From contig NC_092575.1 in NCBI RefSeq assembly GCF_037975245.1, positions 11,769,001-11,829,000 on the forward strand: a stretch of 60,000 nt of DNA, in the 5' to 3' direction. Origin of the DNA: Apostichopus japonicus. Its lineage: Eukaryota; Echinodermata; Holothuroidea; Aspidochirotida; Stichopodidae. A program made the translations under genes and the position numbers. How positions within the stretch are numbered: position 1 is the stretch's first letter; every line of letters begins with the position of its first letter. Positions 30,001 through 43,900 of this stretch are shown in pieces. The notes beneath the pieces were generated by a model. The model had not been told where the DNA came from and ran no database searches. It saw nothing but the letters and a program-made list of their open reading frames with translations.

Positions 30001-33000
30001 CCAAATGTCCGAGATTCAGTACTTTATATAATTCTTGCAAATTCTTCCACGTTATCAAACCTCACAAATAAAATTTCTTGGGTCTCTTATGAACAATTGT
30101 GAAACTCCCCTACTCGAAAGTTCGATAAAAGCAGCCTTTACCTGGGCCTATACATTATGAGCCTTGTTCAACGAGTGGTACGTAACTATGAATTAAAAAC
30201 TGAATCAGCCATTGCATTAAATATATGCCCCAAGAACTTCAGAAAACCCATATTGACACACCAGAATTTAATCAAAACAATAGTTAAGCTATGCCATATA
30301 TGTATGTTAAAGAGAGAACATCGACCGTAACGTTGATCTCTGAAGCTAACTGCGACACAAATTCAACGAATAAACAGATGGTTTAGGTTTGATTTTCCCA
30401 TTGACTTAGTGTGTTAGGCTGCCATGTGGTTAGAGATATAAGTAACTATTCGGTGAAAATTTTAATGCAAGCTAATTTGCGATACAGTTTCAGTTTATTT
30501 CTCCACATTGTATTGCATTGTTTCAAGCAGAGAACCTTCAAGCTGTTGTATAGCTCAAGCCCGGTATGATAATGACATGTGTAGGCTACTCGACAAAATT
30601 TTCCAGAAACGTAATGGTAGTACACCCACCCAACTAGGGTTGGGCGATATTTGCTTTTTAACATCACGATGAATAGTTCAAAGATAATCGTGATATTTCG
30701 ATAATTATACGATAATTTTTCCTTGTTTTCAACTGCCGATTTCCACCAACCCCTGTTGCGTGTGAGCATTATGGCATGGGGTCCAGGGGTAAAGGCCCCG
30801 AAAATTTTAGTAATTTGCGTGTCTGGTGATAAAAAATTCGCAGTAGAGGATTGAAAATACTGACAACTTTTTTAATTTAAATTGCCAAACAACCCCCCTG
30901 TCTAACACCTGTTTGTTAACATTTTTGGCACGTTTCCAAAAAACTTTTCATGGAGTAAACTATTTTGGCTCCACTCTAAAATTAATTAGGTAAGTCAGTA
31001 AAGGATCGGTAAAGTTATGCGAAATATTATCTTAGACGTTCAAGAAAAGTATATATCCCATTATAACATAATTAAGGTAAACCACACCTCAAGCCAACCG
31101 ACTCCTCCGCATGAACAAAACAATCTATTCCCCATGATACACTCGAGGCACAGTCTATACCATACAGACAAAGCACGATATCAAGGCCCCAATAGCTATA
31201 GTATGGCTATCTTTATGAAAGTAAACCATTTAATCCCATGTTTTAGGCCACTTGGCATGATTAACTGAATGCTAAATATTGTTTCCATGTCCTTGTAGAA
31301 AACGTCAACTTCGCAAAATACAATTAGTTGTGTTTTTGTTGTTTGTCGTGTTTTTGTCTTGAGATCCGTAACCGGCGAAGTGGTTAGGCTATTTACCATA
31401 CACTTAACTATGGTAGGATATTAATTTTTCCTTTCTTTTGGGTGGAAATTCTAGAAAATACTTTCTTTCCCCCCCCCCCCCCGCCAGATGTGGTAGTATG
31501 GTTTATTCATAAATGGGTGTACTAGAGCCTTGTCTACATGACATTAGTTGCATTTAGCACGATATGCCAGTTTCGCGTGAATTTTTCGAAAGTATTTTGC
31601 TCGATCCTCCGTAAAATTTGAAAGGTGTACCAACTTACTGTTTGTACACAATTGCTAATTTCTCTACTGATTTTCAGAGTTGTAAAGGATGGTTTTTCTT
31701 TACGAAGTTCAAAAGTCAGTAAATGGAGTTTATAAACTGTATTTCTTTCAACTTTCTTAACCATGGAATGCTAGAATAACATTTACACTTAAAACGGAGA
31801 AAGGATAATCGCATTTTTTCCACATTTATTTCAAATTTCTTTCACAAGAAACTATCGTCATTTGTTCAACCCTCATGATGTCTACGATCTAGCTGGCTAA
31901 AAAAAAGTACAGCTTCGCTGGAGTGCGAAAAATTCCCTACAGTCAACCGATTTTTTTTCACCTAGCTAGGTAGTTTAGGTCCTGTTCTGTACAACTTAGT
32001 AGGATTATTCTAAAGTCTTCCCGTATGTTAGGCTCTGGTTCACGCTTACGGCAAGTGTAAAAGAAGTGAGATTGTGATTTCAGTTTTTTAGATTTTAAAT
32101 CTTAAAAATTCAGGAAACTTGTCCTTGCAAAAAGGCAACGAAACTTTTTGTTCCTACTTGGCCGACTGGGAAAAGAAAGAAAGATAGCATTTTAGATTCC
32201 TGCAGTGTAAATTCACATTACCTTACTTATTTTTCACAGAAGTTTTGCTTCTGCAGTAGGATAAAATACGGAGTATAAACACACCATCTTTTTGAAACGT
32301 TTGAATACTGTGAGACTTAGCTATGATGTTTTGTTCAACTCACTATTGTGTTCAAATCGGCTTAGTAAAAACTTGACCGCGGCTGTGAATGTAACTGTAT
32401 AGCGTGGAGGGTGGTTTGGAGAGTGTGTGCACTCAAGTGTGACTCATTATCTGCTTGTGGCTGTGCTCATTATAGCCGCGGAAAAATCCACCGGTCCAGA
32501 CATGGCGGTTAGATTTGCGAGGCTTCCCTAACACCAGATGTGGTCTTACGGTTTATTCATAAATGGGTGTACTAGAGCCTTGATGTCATTAGTTGCATTT
32601 AGCACGATTTGCCAGTTTCGCATGAATTTTTCGAAAGTGTTTTGCTGTATCTTTCGTAAAGTTTGAAAGGTGTACCAACTTACTTTTCGTACACAATTGG
32701 TAACTTCTTTACTGATTTTCAGAGTTTTTTTTACGATCTCCAATCGATACATTTCCTTTGATCATGTATTTGAACAACTATTACCAAGTCGAGTATTCGA
32801 CCTGGTATTGTCTGGTCGGAGAGTTCAACGTGATGGACAGGGATTGTAATCATTTCGATCAAACATGCATTGACTGGATTATCTGGGCCGCCGCTGTCGG
32901 CTCGATATAAAGTACACTTGTGCCGCGAATCAGGAAGTTTTCACAAAAGGATAACAGCGTTCAAGTTTAAGCCATTCATATCGCCAGATACATCGGGGGG

Positions 33001-36000
33001 GGGGACAAAAGTAGGATTACGTTCGCGGTTTATGATTCAACTGATCGTAAGTTGTTTTGTTATTTCGCGTAGTAGACAAAATAAACACGGGAATTGATAC
33101 GCGATTTTTGCCAATAATTTAATTTTCAGTTGATATCATAGTTTCGTTTAAACGTTCATAAGGTTTTATTAAACGTTTAAACGATGTTTCGTTCGTTTAC
33201 ATGTTTAAACGTGTAAACGGCACAGCACTTTTACCTATTTAACTCCATTCAGGTTCAATTAAAAAATGTAAGCTTAGGCCAATCAAACTGAAAAGCAAAT
33301 TGTACCATCGTAACTTGTTTAAAATTACTCTAAAATGTAATACCAGATTGATGTAAAGAAATAATAACAACTAGAAACTACTCCAATATAAAATATAACA
33401 TTCCCTCTATAAGACATATCACTTACAGAACCTTCCAAACAAATGCAGATTTCCAACAAATTGAAAGTTGTAAACTAAGCTACGCATTTTTTTTTTTTTT
33501 TTCCAAACCAATGGTTAGGCTACATTCAGGCTTGGGGTAATCGTAATCAGTAATCGTAATCGATTACAATCGATTACATTTTTTGAAGTAATCGTAATCG
33601 ATTACTTTTGCCAAAATTACAAAGTAATCGTAATCGTAATCGATTACAAGGGCAAAGTAATTGTAATCGTATTACATTTATGATTACAGTGAAATTTGAA
33701 TGAGAAGGGCAAAATTAGTAGAAATGATTAAAACTAATTCTTACTTATTGGCTTTTAGTGTGACCAAAGAAGTGTTCCTTCTAGAATTCTCTAACACAAT
33801 AAACTTATACTAAGAAGTACTGGGGATTTGATCGCCATATTCAAGGATTTTTTATCACCTGAATTATTCTGTTCAATGCTGCCTCTCAGCGTCCACAATC
33901 CTTTTGCATGTACACAACTGGTTGTCTGTTTAATTGTCTGTTTAAATTGTATTTTTTACTGGACTTATGGGTTACACATCTTAAACGTGTTAAGGCATAA
34001 ATGTGTAATGCCTGGTAGGAATTGTAGATATACTTCCACAATTTTGTCCGTATATACTGTAAATGCCCTTCCTTTGCCCTATTTCATTGCCCTATTTCCC
34101 GGCAGAGAGTTTTATTAAACAGATATGCAGAGGATTGTGCAAGTAACCACAATGTAATCATGATTGTAATCATGATTACACTACAATGTAATCGTAATCG
34201 TAATCGATTACTTCAACTTTAGGCTGTAATCGTAATCGTAATCATACATTCTCAAGTAATCGTAATCGTAATCGATTACATTCAGATGTAATCGCCCCAA
34301 GCCTGGCTACATTTCCCATTGACTTTGTGTGGTTGTTAGGCTAACGTGGTCGAAGATTGCAGTTTCCGTGGATATTTTTATTTTTTATTTGCGACACAAC
34401 TAGAGTGAATAAACAGATGGCAAGGTTCGATTTCCATGCCGTTGACTTAGTGTGAAGTAAGGCTACCATGTGGTCGGAGATTTGTGAGGATTTTAGGTTA
34501 TTTTCGCTGGTACTGCAATTGCTTCGTGCAGGCCGTAATTTGCCACGGGAACTTCCCGGTGATTGTGCGCGACTCTCCCGCACTGCTTCAAATTTGATGC
34601 GGGATGTGGAAACTGTTTGCACGATTCGCGCTGCGACTGCAATTCCTAGCTAAAGCAAACGCATGTCACAATTAATTTTACACAGACACCTGATGTAACG
34701 AGGGCGATTTTATTATATTTCTTTTTCGCACTCGTAATTGTGCTTTAGGAGGACTTTTTAGCACTTGCGAGGGCGAATCGCCCGTCGCCCCCGCTTATTT
34801 CCGACACTGTCCAGCACATTCGTTAATTCGCGAAATTGGTATTGCTGCTATGCTTACTGTGCCAAGAAATATGAAGTCACTAACCACGAGGGAAGCAAAA
34901 TCGGCGACCCTGGCAGCCTAATTTGATGAAAGTATACACTGTGAAAGATGTATAGAGAGGGTGTCTTATTTCAGGGATGTAAGTGCAGCCCAACAAAAAA
35001 ACCGGAAAAAATATTCGGAGACCCCAGGTGAATGCCGTCCTAACACATCCTACTCCTAGCTCTGACTACTTACACACTATCGTTATGTTAGGCTAGCTCA
35101 GAAGTATTAGCGCTAACACATCTTACCCCTAGTTCTTACTACTTACACACTATCGTTATGTTAGGCTAGCTCAAAGTTACGAATACGTCGCAGCGAACTA
35201 CGGAATAAAAAACAGTCTCACTTTCGAATGCGATCACAAATATCGACTTTCATTTGCGTATCCCGTAGATTTCCGCCGCTCACAAATATCACAAGCGCTA
35301 ATTCCAAAACTTATGTCGAGCACCAGCAGTTACGAAGATATTAATTAGCAGTCCAATCAACATGAATTAGGCAAGGTTTTTCAACGACAGAAATGAGCTA
35401 TAGCGATTTGAAGTTCGCACGTACGCAACGATATTCACATGGCACAATGTTGTACAGTGCAATGCGATGATGCGAAACTGGAAATGGTATTTTGAGTGAT
35501 CGATGAGTGAAAATTGAAGTTAGCTTGCTACAACGGGCCAGGCACTTTTGCCGCGTTGTGTCTTTGATATTCGAACAATTTTGTGGAACTTTATTGGAAT
35601 TTAATAAAAAACGGATTTCCGTAAAAATACGGAAGACTTATTGGAATTAAAAAAAAAACCGGATTTCCGTAAAAATCCGGAAGACTTACATCCCTGCTTA
35701 TTTTAATATTTCGTAGTAAAAGAACAAACCTAACATCAGTTGATATTTTCAACTTCCATATATGTTTTTGAATAATGATATTTTCACCTTCCATATGTTT
35801 TTGAATAATCGGTATCACATAACTGGTATTCCACGTAATTTTTACCGATTCCGATTATGTTCCGATTATGCAATATTCGTACCGATTCCGATTCCGATTA
35901 GGTTAATCGTTTGAACACTAATTTATAGGCAATGAAAATACTTCATGCTTACATGGAAACATGCATTTATCAGCATACTGTACATGTACTACTGTATGCT

Positions 36001-39000
36001 GGTAGCCAAAACCTGTAAAAAGCTAAAGCAGATGAGAATCTTCACAGAAGTGCTTCAAACTCATTTTGAGGTTTTGATGCTACTGTATTTTACACTTAAC
36101 TCCCCAACAATCCCTTCAGTTAACCAGCTGACTAGGCAAGTTTCATTGCACATGCAGTACTGAATTAAACTTAACTTGTTGCACAATTTCAGTCAAGTTT
36201 TTTGCAATGTCTGCTCTATAAAATTCATGGAAATGGTTGTTCAAAAAGAGAAAAACTTGTCTGTAATCCTGTGAACTGATGCTACACAGACTAAATGCAA
36301 TTTTCAGCGAGGTGTCCCCGCTTTCATATTTGCAACTTAAGTACATTTTGTCCACTAAAATGCTTCCACTATATGCTGAGGTAACGTGGAGACATGAAGT
36401 GTTGAGTTAAGGAACTTACAATTCTCACTTACCAGGCCCGTAGGAGTAAATATACGACAAAATATTAGGTTTAAAGTAGGTCCTCAAACACCTGATCTCT
36501 GTCCAAATAGAGAATTATCTGTAACCTTGAGTTCATGAATAGGTGATATACCTGTTACACTGATCAAATGCTGTCTCGTAATGTTGAGATGCTTACCACT
36601 GTAGCAGGAGAAGAGGAAAACTTCCTGGCAAGCGGAGTACATTACAGGCACGACAAACCATTGCAGAGCGTGCTGTGAGCCTGGCTACTACCTTTGTTAA
36701 TTATCGCAAGAACCAGACTCTTGTATTTTAGTCACACTTGACGGTAGTAGAAGTAGTCCACTCTTACCTTTTAGTTCGGGGTATGTAATCAACTCGCCAA
36801 ACTTGGGATCTTCTCCGTACCAAAAGATCCAAAGCTCTTTCGCCCACTGGGGTGGTCCATCCGGCCTGCTGTTGTCCAAGATATTGAGGTCCTCATGGCG
36901 GACTCGGCGCCACACGCTGAGAATGTTGGACTGGAGGCATTTCGAGTAGGTGCTGAGAACAGGGTCTTCGAGGGGCCCTACCGGCACAGGACGGTCAACT
37001 GCAATGTAGGCTTTCCACTTAATGCCACTAAGATCAGCCTGTGTGTGTGTGTAAACAAATACAATACATTGGGGTTAGAAAAACGAAGATCGTTGCAAGA
37101 AACATGCAGCAGCAACAGCCGTGTCAAAACATTGGTACTGTACTGTGCGTAAATTGAGCAACATAGCAGCTCTCATTCTAGAATTTGTTTTCATACTTTA
37201 AGAATCTGACCATCAATTAATCCCATTAACAATTACATATTTTGACATTCTACGTTCCTGAGGTACTATTGTACAAGAAAACAAACAAACTACTACATAG
37301 ACAATATACTGCAAAAGGTCCATTCTGAAGGAAGACGCGATGGGCATTGACCTGAAGGAGGAGGGTCGGGTGCAGGAGAGAAAAGCTGAAACTTTCAGTT
37401 AATACTGTAGGCTAGGTAGATGGGAAAGAGCCAAAGGTTGTATTGAGAGTTGCGACAGGTAAGAGAGGAGAACAGTCAATTTTCTGAATAAGCTAAGTAC
37501 ATATCAAATTTTCCTTACATGTTTTGTAATCCCTTACAACTTCAAACTACTGTATGAAACATTTTTGCCTTTTAAGTTAGGCTTATACTTGATACAATAT
37601 GAAATATGATCCTATACCACTGCTGCAAAATCTTAGCATACATGTAATGGTACTCAACAAACCTAATGTACAATGTACTGTAATATTGCAAATTGCATTT
37701 AAGAAAAATTTGTATCAACCTTGACACCAAGACATCTTACTGGGAAGTTTCCAATAAACTTCCAGGTATAACATTTCCTCAACTCCTCAATTACCATGTA
37801 CTGTACAACAGTAAGCACTTACACACACATCTGACACAAAACACATACATATTGGAAACTTTCTTGTATAGAGGATGAATAGCTAGTAATAACAATAAAG
37901 TGGGGGAAACAAATTGTGGGAGTAAAAGATTCAGCTGAACAGTTAACAAATGGTACCCAAAACAGGCAATTGAGTAGTTGTAATTGGCACTATGATGTTT
38001 GAGGTTTATGAATCTGTTTACAATTAAAATAGGCCTACTAGAAATACTAAGAATCTGGGCACAAAAACATATTCATCTTAATAATCTTTAAGCAATTTAC
38101 TCATTGTGCAGCATAGCACTCTGCTATTTTCTATATGTAGCAGACAGTAATTTGTTGCTCACCAAAAGGCACTACATTCCTACGTATGTTTTTATTTTAC
38201 AAAAGAAGGTGAAGACTAGCCCTGGATGTATCAGGCCTAATTTTTTATATCCCACCTCACACCACTCAGAAATAACCCTTTTCAGAGGTTAAGTATTGCC
38301 AGCACATGTATGGAGCTAAATCAACTTAGACTGCAGTCACAGGAAGATTTGTCCTCGCAAATTATTTCAAGCCAGGAAGTTCTCATGTGTCTACCAATCT
38401 ATGAAGAACGTAACTTTTGTACAATTTTCAAGATGCTATGAGATGACAGATCACCGTGCCATCGTATTTCATATTGCATGATGACGAATCTGCATGTTCA
38501 GACCATCATCCGTTGTCGCTTTTAACAGTCATATTCTGATGTTACCATGCATTTTTTTCTTGTAAAAGAGTATCATAACCATATGTGCGTAGGAGGCGGG
38601 GGAGCTGGTGCGGGCTGCAGCCCCCGAACCAAAAATGTTTGTGAAAATTCGGGCAATTTGCTGAGAATTTTTCGGGCACCTACTGAAAGAAAATAAATTT
38701 GCAATGTGTTTTTCAATGGTTAAATTTATATTATTATGATCATTATTATTGTTACGACTTCCCCAATCATTATAACAAATATGAAAGGGTAATAACACGG
38801 AAAATGATTGTATGTTATTGGCATGCGATGTAATAGCCGATGAATGCCTATATGATATGCACATTAAGATGTTGAATGAAAAATTTTGGTTATATTTTTC
38901 GGGCAAGTCGTTACAGGGCCCCCCCCCCCCCAAATCAAATTAGGCTCCTACGCCTATGATCACACCTAACCTTATCAGTGATAATCATAATCTGATCATT

Positions 39001-40913
39001 TTTCATCCAAAGGGCAGCATGGACCTTACGTACACATGTTCACAATTTTCTTTTCCCTTGGACACCAGTTGCTAACTACCTTACAGTAACTGTACACTAA
39101 TTAAGTCAACTACTGTATAAAGTCAATGCTATCATCAACATTAACTCTTCAACTCTATATATGAAATGCTACAGTCTTAACACATTTACCTGAACAGTAC
39201 TACTACTAGCAGTTACTTTATAAACAAAGTGGGCACTTTATTACCTAAACACACAATGTGTTTTATTTTTTTTTTTCCACTCAGCCTGAAATCTTTCTTT
39301 TCATTTTCTATGTTGGAATCTATATGAACTTTCCCTGTAGATTGATCTTTAGTACAGTACTGTATAGTAGTAAATATGCGAACTGCTGAACTGTTCACCC
39401 TCTAGGTGACTTCAGGCATGCTTCAAAGTGAATGACTACACACAAGTTTGTAAACCAACCAAGGACTAGTAAAACACACTTCTGACAGTGCTGCCAATAT
39501 TGCACAATAGTCTGTTAACACAATCCCACTATGCTGCCACTGAACTGTGACAAGCACCCTACAGGCCATAAGGTCAAGGTTTCTCCTGCATAGGTCAAAC
39601 AGCATGCAGGCAATTCTGGCAGATGTATAGTACACAATTATAGGGACAAGTAATCATGTACACACAAGTCACAGCCAAGAGTCAATGGTGTAAAGAAGTT
39701 TTGTGAATGCTCAGATGTTGTGTACACAAACACACTCCATCAGGTTGGTAACTCTATTGTGCAGAACCCTTTCAATAAAGGAATACTTGTGTGTTACGCT
39801 ATACGGTACTGTAGCAGTCTACAATGTGTGGTGTGCAGAAGGAACTACAGTAGCGTATAACAATTCCTTAAAATCTAAACCAAGGGGCAGCAGAATAAAG
39901 AAAAGTAACAGGATTAACCTTCCTTTCATTTCTTTTTTAAATATATTCTAATGTTTTCTGCATAGTTGCTTGATCTCAAGACATGTAAGAAACTCAAAAC
40001 ACACGGTAGACATTGTGTGTGCATTGGTCAGTAAGAGTACATTTCAAACTGGCAATCTCAGGTACGGTACATGTGTTTACTATACAATGGGGGGGGGGGG
40101 AGAAAATTTGCTGGGAGCTCTCTCCATACCAAAGACTTCATAAAATCAATTTTACAAAGGTACTTTGGTTCACAGCCACAAAACAGAGATATATTGTGTT
40201 GAATCGAGTCAAATAAGAGTCAAAATTGAGTTGAATGTTTTCATTGACTTGATCATTCCTCTTTTTTGCCTCATCTGTTATGATAATCAAAGACATGTCT
40301 CTCAATCTTTCAATCATGATCATAAAGTTTCCATTTTAAATACTATTAGCTCAACCTCTGCAGAATTTTGAAATACTTGGCTTTCTTTGATTGGTGATTA
40401 CTTGTTTCGAGTTTCAGAAGACATTAATTTGGAAAACTTCCCCTCGCACATTAATCTAGATCAGATGTGATCATTTATTTTCCCACTGATTAAAATTGGG
40501 CATGGATCGATCCATGGCTAGATAAAGTAAACATGCTTTTGGGAGTTTTCATGTTTCTTTTTATAGCCTGCAGCCAATTAAACAGACTGAGTGACTACTG
40601 GCCAAATATTACGGGCAAAGAACCATTTCCTTACGTTTCAGCACGCAGATCTGCAATGCATGGTTCTTTGGGGGAATTTTTTTTACAGAATTTCAGAACA
40701 TGTTGCATGTTGGTTGCCAAACTGTTAGATTTGGATTTTGGGGGCAATATCTAGCAGCAATGTACAGTAGACAATAAGAGGAAAAACTGATAAACATTAA
40801 GAGTCCAGATCCAAAATAAGGAGTCACTATTCGGCTCCCAAGCAGGGTCTAGTACGCTGACTTCTAAGGCCTTCTGTAAGAGATGAATTATGCATCAAAG
40901 CCAAGAATGTATA

Positions 40914-40955
<42 letters not shown>

Positions 40956-43900
40956 TGGCATCCTTCAAGATGTACTGTACAGTAGGTTTCTTCATCAACA
41001 ACCTGCAAATGTAAGATCATGACAGGAATGATCTACAGTAACCTCACCCACACACACATACACACACACATGAAACTTAAACTGTACCACTCAATGCCAT
41101 ACAAATTTCAAAGTTGTATTGCATATACTGTACTGTACTGTACATAGTTATTCTGAACGGGATAATTTAATACAGCACCATCAATCTTTAAATGTTATCA
41201 TTTTTTCTTGGGGTAAGATAATTGATAATGTGCTACTGTGCATAATATCTAGAGGACATACAGTATACTACATAATACAAACATTGCCTTACATTTGGAT
41301 CATTAAAGGAATCATGTGACTATGACAATTCTTTCGATTCTATTTCAGGGAATAATTCATCCAATATGGCATTTGAAGCAAAATGTTACGCAAAATGGCC
41401 AAATTGATACATTGATACATTGTGTGAAAATGTACAGCAGTTTTTGTACCCCGGACGAATTCAGAGCCATCAAAATTGATTGGCAAAAAGCGAACACGAA
41501 AATTTATTCCCTCTTCTTCCCAACAAATATCTATTGCAAAACAGTTATTCTCTGCGGAAGATCTACAATCTGGAACTCGAACAGAGCAACTGTTATTACA
41601 TACTTGTTTTCCACCCAATGACTACAATTGTTGCATACAGGCTAATACCTGATGCAATTAATGTTAATAACACCTGCCCCTATACATCATCACGTTAGAA
41701 CAGCACTGTGCCAACCACATCTACACAGACATCAAATAACAACCATGAAAACTACCCCACCGCCTGTAAATTACATCCAGCCGCTAATCAACAGCAATGT
41801 CAGCCACCCATCTACTAAATCTTTACCTTGTGTAATTCTAAATTAACTTCTGTCTATTGTCGTGACAGTGTAAGAGATATTTTCCCAACAGCCAAGAGGG
41901 AGGGGGTGAGATTGCTGATTGTGGAAATAAGTCAACCGTTCACTCACCAATGAAGCATGTTGTACTTGATGGTGGAGATTCACAACTTGACAAGCGGTTT
42001 CAAGTACTCCAAAGACATTGAAGAAGAAGAAGCTGATAACTAAGAAGTTGTAACTTATAGCCAAGTTTGTCACTATTTGTACAGGGCACAGAATTTTGTA
42101 TTTTAAATGCAGTATCTGGACATGCCTGCTGGTGGTCTAAAAGTATAAGACTAAACAATGGTACTACCGTATGGTACAACTATAACTGAAGCAATGTGTG
42201 GATGAAAAGACCTACCTGAACTGTCAAATTTGTCTGTGCCAAAGAGTGTATGACATATGATAGGATAATTGCCTACTTTCATGTAAGTAGAGATATAAAC
42301 AGATGAGGAAGCAAACTGTTTAATCCTTGCTTTGAGACAGAATTTCAAGGCTTGATTTTATTTTAGTTTATTCTTAGTTTTTTATGCAGGGATTAAGGTG
42401 GATCAAACTATATGTACATAAATGGCTACTGTACCACTTGACAGAATTTCTAGACAGGTTACATTCAATCAACTAATGTACTGTACAGTAGGTACAGTGG
42501 CTTCTGTGAGAAGCTAGCTGCACTGTTACACAACTGCAGAATGAAGAAGAAAGTCAACCCTGGATAACACACGTACTTGTTTTTCAAAGGAAGTCTAAAG
42601 TTTGGGTAACTGCATATAGATCAAGAAAGGTACTGTAGTTGAACCAGCTGTCAGAATTAGAATTACTCACAGTGAGATTGCAACTGATCAAACATAGTAC
42701 TGTACTAGTAGGGATACCATGTCAACGTAAAGCTGTATAAATTTTCTAAAGGAAATCTGAAACTACAAGTTTTGGCTAGTACCGATTCTAATATAGTGCA
42801 TGATTATGATGACAAACGTTTGAAACTGTCAACATGACTCACTTCCTATCTCCTGCAAACAGTGCATATTATTCATATTCACATTCGGGCAGCCAATCAG
42901 TCATTACTTAATACAATTAACTGTACTGCACTCCATCATTTGAAATTAGCTCAACTTAGTATTTAAAGAAAGCTAATCAAACTGCACTGCTATACAACTT
43001 TTGGGTTGCTTATCAAAAGACGTCACACACTGAATGCAAAAAGCAGGCTGAGAGGCTATTACCGGGAACCAAGGTCTAGTCCCTGTTGTACAGTATGTTG
43101 GAACAGGTGCACTTCTTTGGAGAAAAAAAAAACTACAGGGTAAATCATACTTACAGTTTTTCTCCCCCATTGGATAAAGACAAATATTGACACCAAATCC
43201 TATCACTGATCTTTGCCCTTCCAAAATCTGGATCCAACTAAACATACTGCACAACATACATACTACAGTTACTGTAAAGAACTGCAACATCAACTGTTCT
43301 ACAAAGTCCATGGTGAACAATACAGTACACTGTTAATGATATCTGAGTGTCAAGTGCAAAACAAAACTACTTGTACTGTACATGTGCCTAATAATATATC
43401 AACTATTGGAACAGGTACAGTACAGTATCCTAACTCACCATGCATGCATACATAGCCTAGAAACATGTTCAGATTAAATTCCTATAATAAAATCATATGC
43501 ACCACACAGGTGTGTTTTCTATGGTTTTTGAACCCATGTATCATGTAGAGGTATTAAATTAATAATACAATAAACCTGTTTCAAACTATTTCTCTAAGGT
43601 ATTTTAAATGGACTTCAGAGTCGTGTGAAATTAGAACATAAAGGGTGCCGAGCTACTGTTACTGTACATGTGTGATATTTACAGGGCTTTGTGTCAAGAT
43701 AGCCTACATTTAAGAGTACAAACAGTAGCTGTATCTTGTCAACACTGTAAAGGAAGGTATATATACAGTAGTAATATTACTGAACAGACACAAATGTGGC
43801 TACAGGCATTCTTATTAAAGGAGAGCTCTGCAATTCAACCAGTAGCCTGAGTATTTGGCGACTTGATTTCATCATTTTATGCCATTTGTAAAATCTTGGG

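Larger units (their letters stand above)
28809..33230. mobile_element. hAT-like element nested in the outer element
   Basis: The left end reads AGGGCTGTGAGTTTTCG and the right end, inverted, AAGTGCTGTGCCGTTTAC: a short imperfect inverted repeat around GCTGTG. Both ends carry GTTTAAACG repeats (28840-28885, 33140-33220). A perfect 9-bp direct repeat TTACCTATT flanks it (28800-28808, 33231-33239). It is itself interrupted at 29726-32531. No intact transposase frame remains. Confidence 0.75.
28250..35920. mobile_element. Outer hAT-like element of a nested transposon cluster
   Basis: The left end is TAGTGTTCAACCGATTATG and the inverse of the right end is TAGTGTTCAAACGATTAACC. Both ends are followed by runs of ACCGATTCCGATT-type subterminal repeats (28285-28335 and 35855-35900). 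Flanks CTTTATAG (28242-28249) and ATTTATAG (35921-35928) match at 7 of 8 bases, fitting an 8-bp hAT target duplication. Removing the inserts at 28809-33230, 33527-34305 and 34972-35696 leaves about 1.7 kb of original element, non-coding as far as I can see. Confidence 0.78.
20981..36767 (-). other. MED13 intron 2
   Basis: This 15.8-kb intron is the largest in the window and about two thirds of it is recognisable mobile DNA: 23079-26090 and 28250-35920. It also has a loosely periodic block (21430-21660). Between 26091 and 28249 I see only a poly(T) run (26775-26792) and AT-rich DNA. Confidence 0.88.

Noticed and set aside
31534-32752. Two similar minus-strand frames (31534-31764, 32546-32752) sharing NCV..VSWYTFQ.LR.I and QNTFEKF.RNW.IVLNATN
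   Set aside because: They looked like a duplicated protein domain, but of about 13 base differences in the shared part roughly 10 change the amino acid. There is no sign of protein-level selection; they are repeated transposon DNA with open frames by chance.
41316-41621. Overlapping frames of 101 and 92 codons on opposite strands in intron 1
   Set aside because: Neither shows a family motif or supporting splice sites; they are probably chance.
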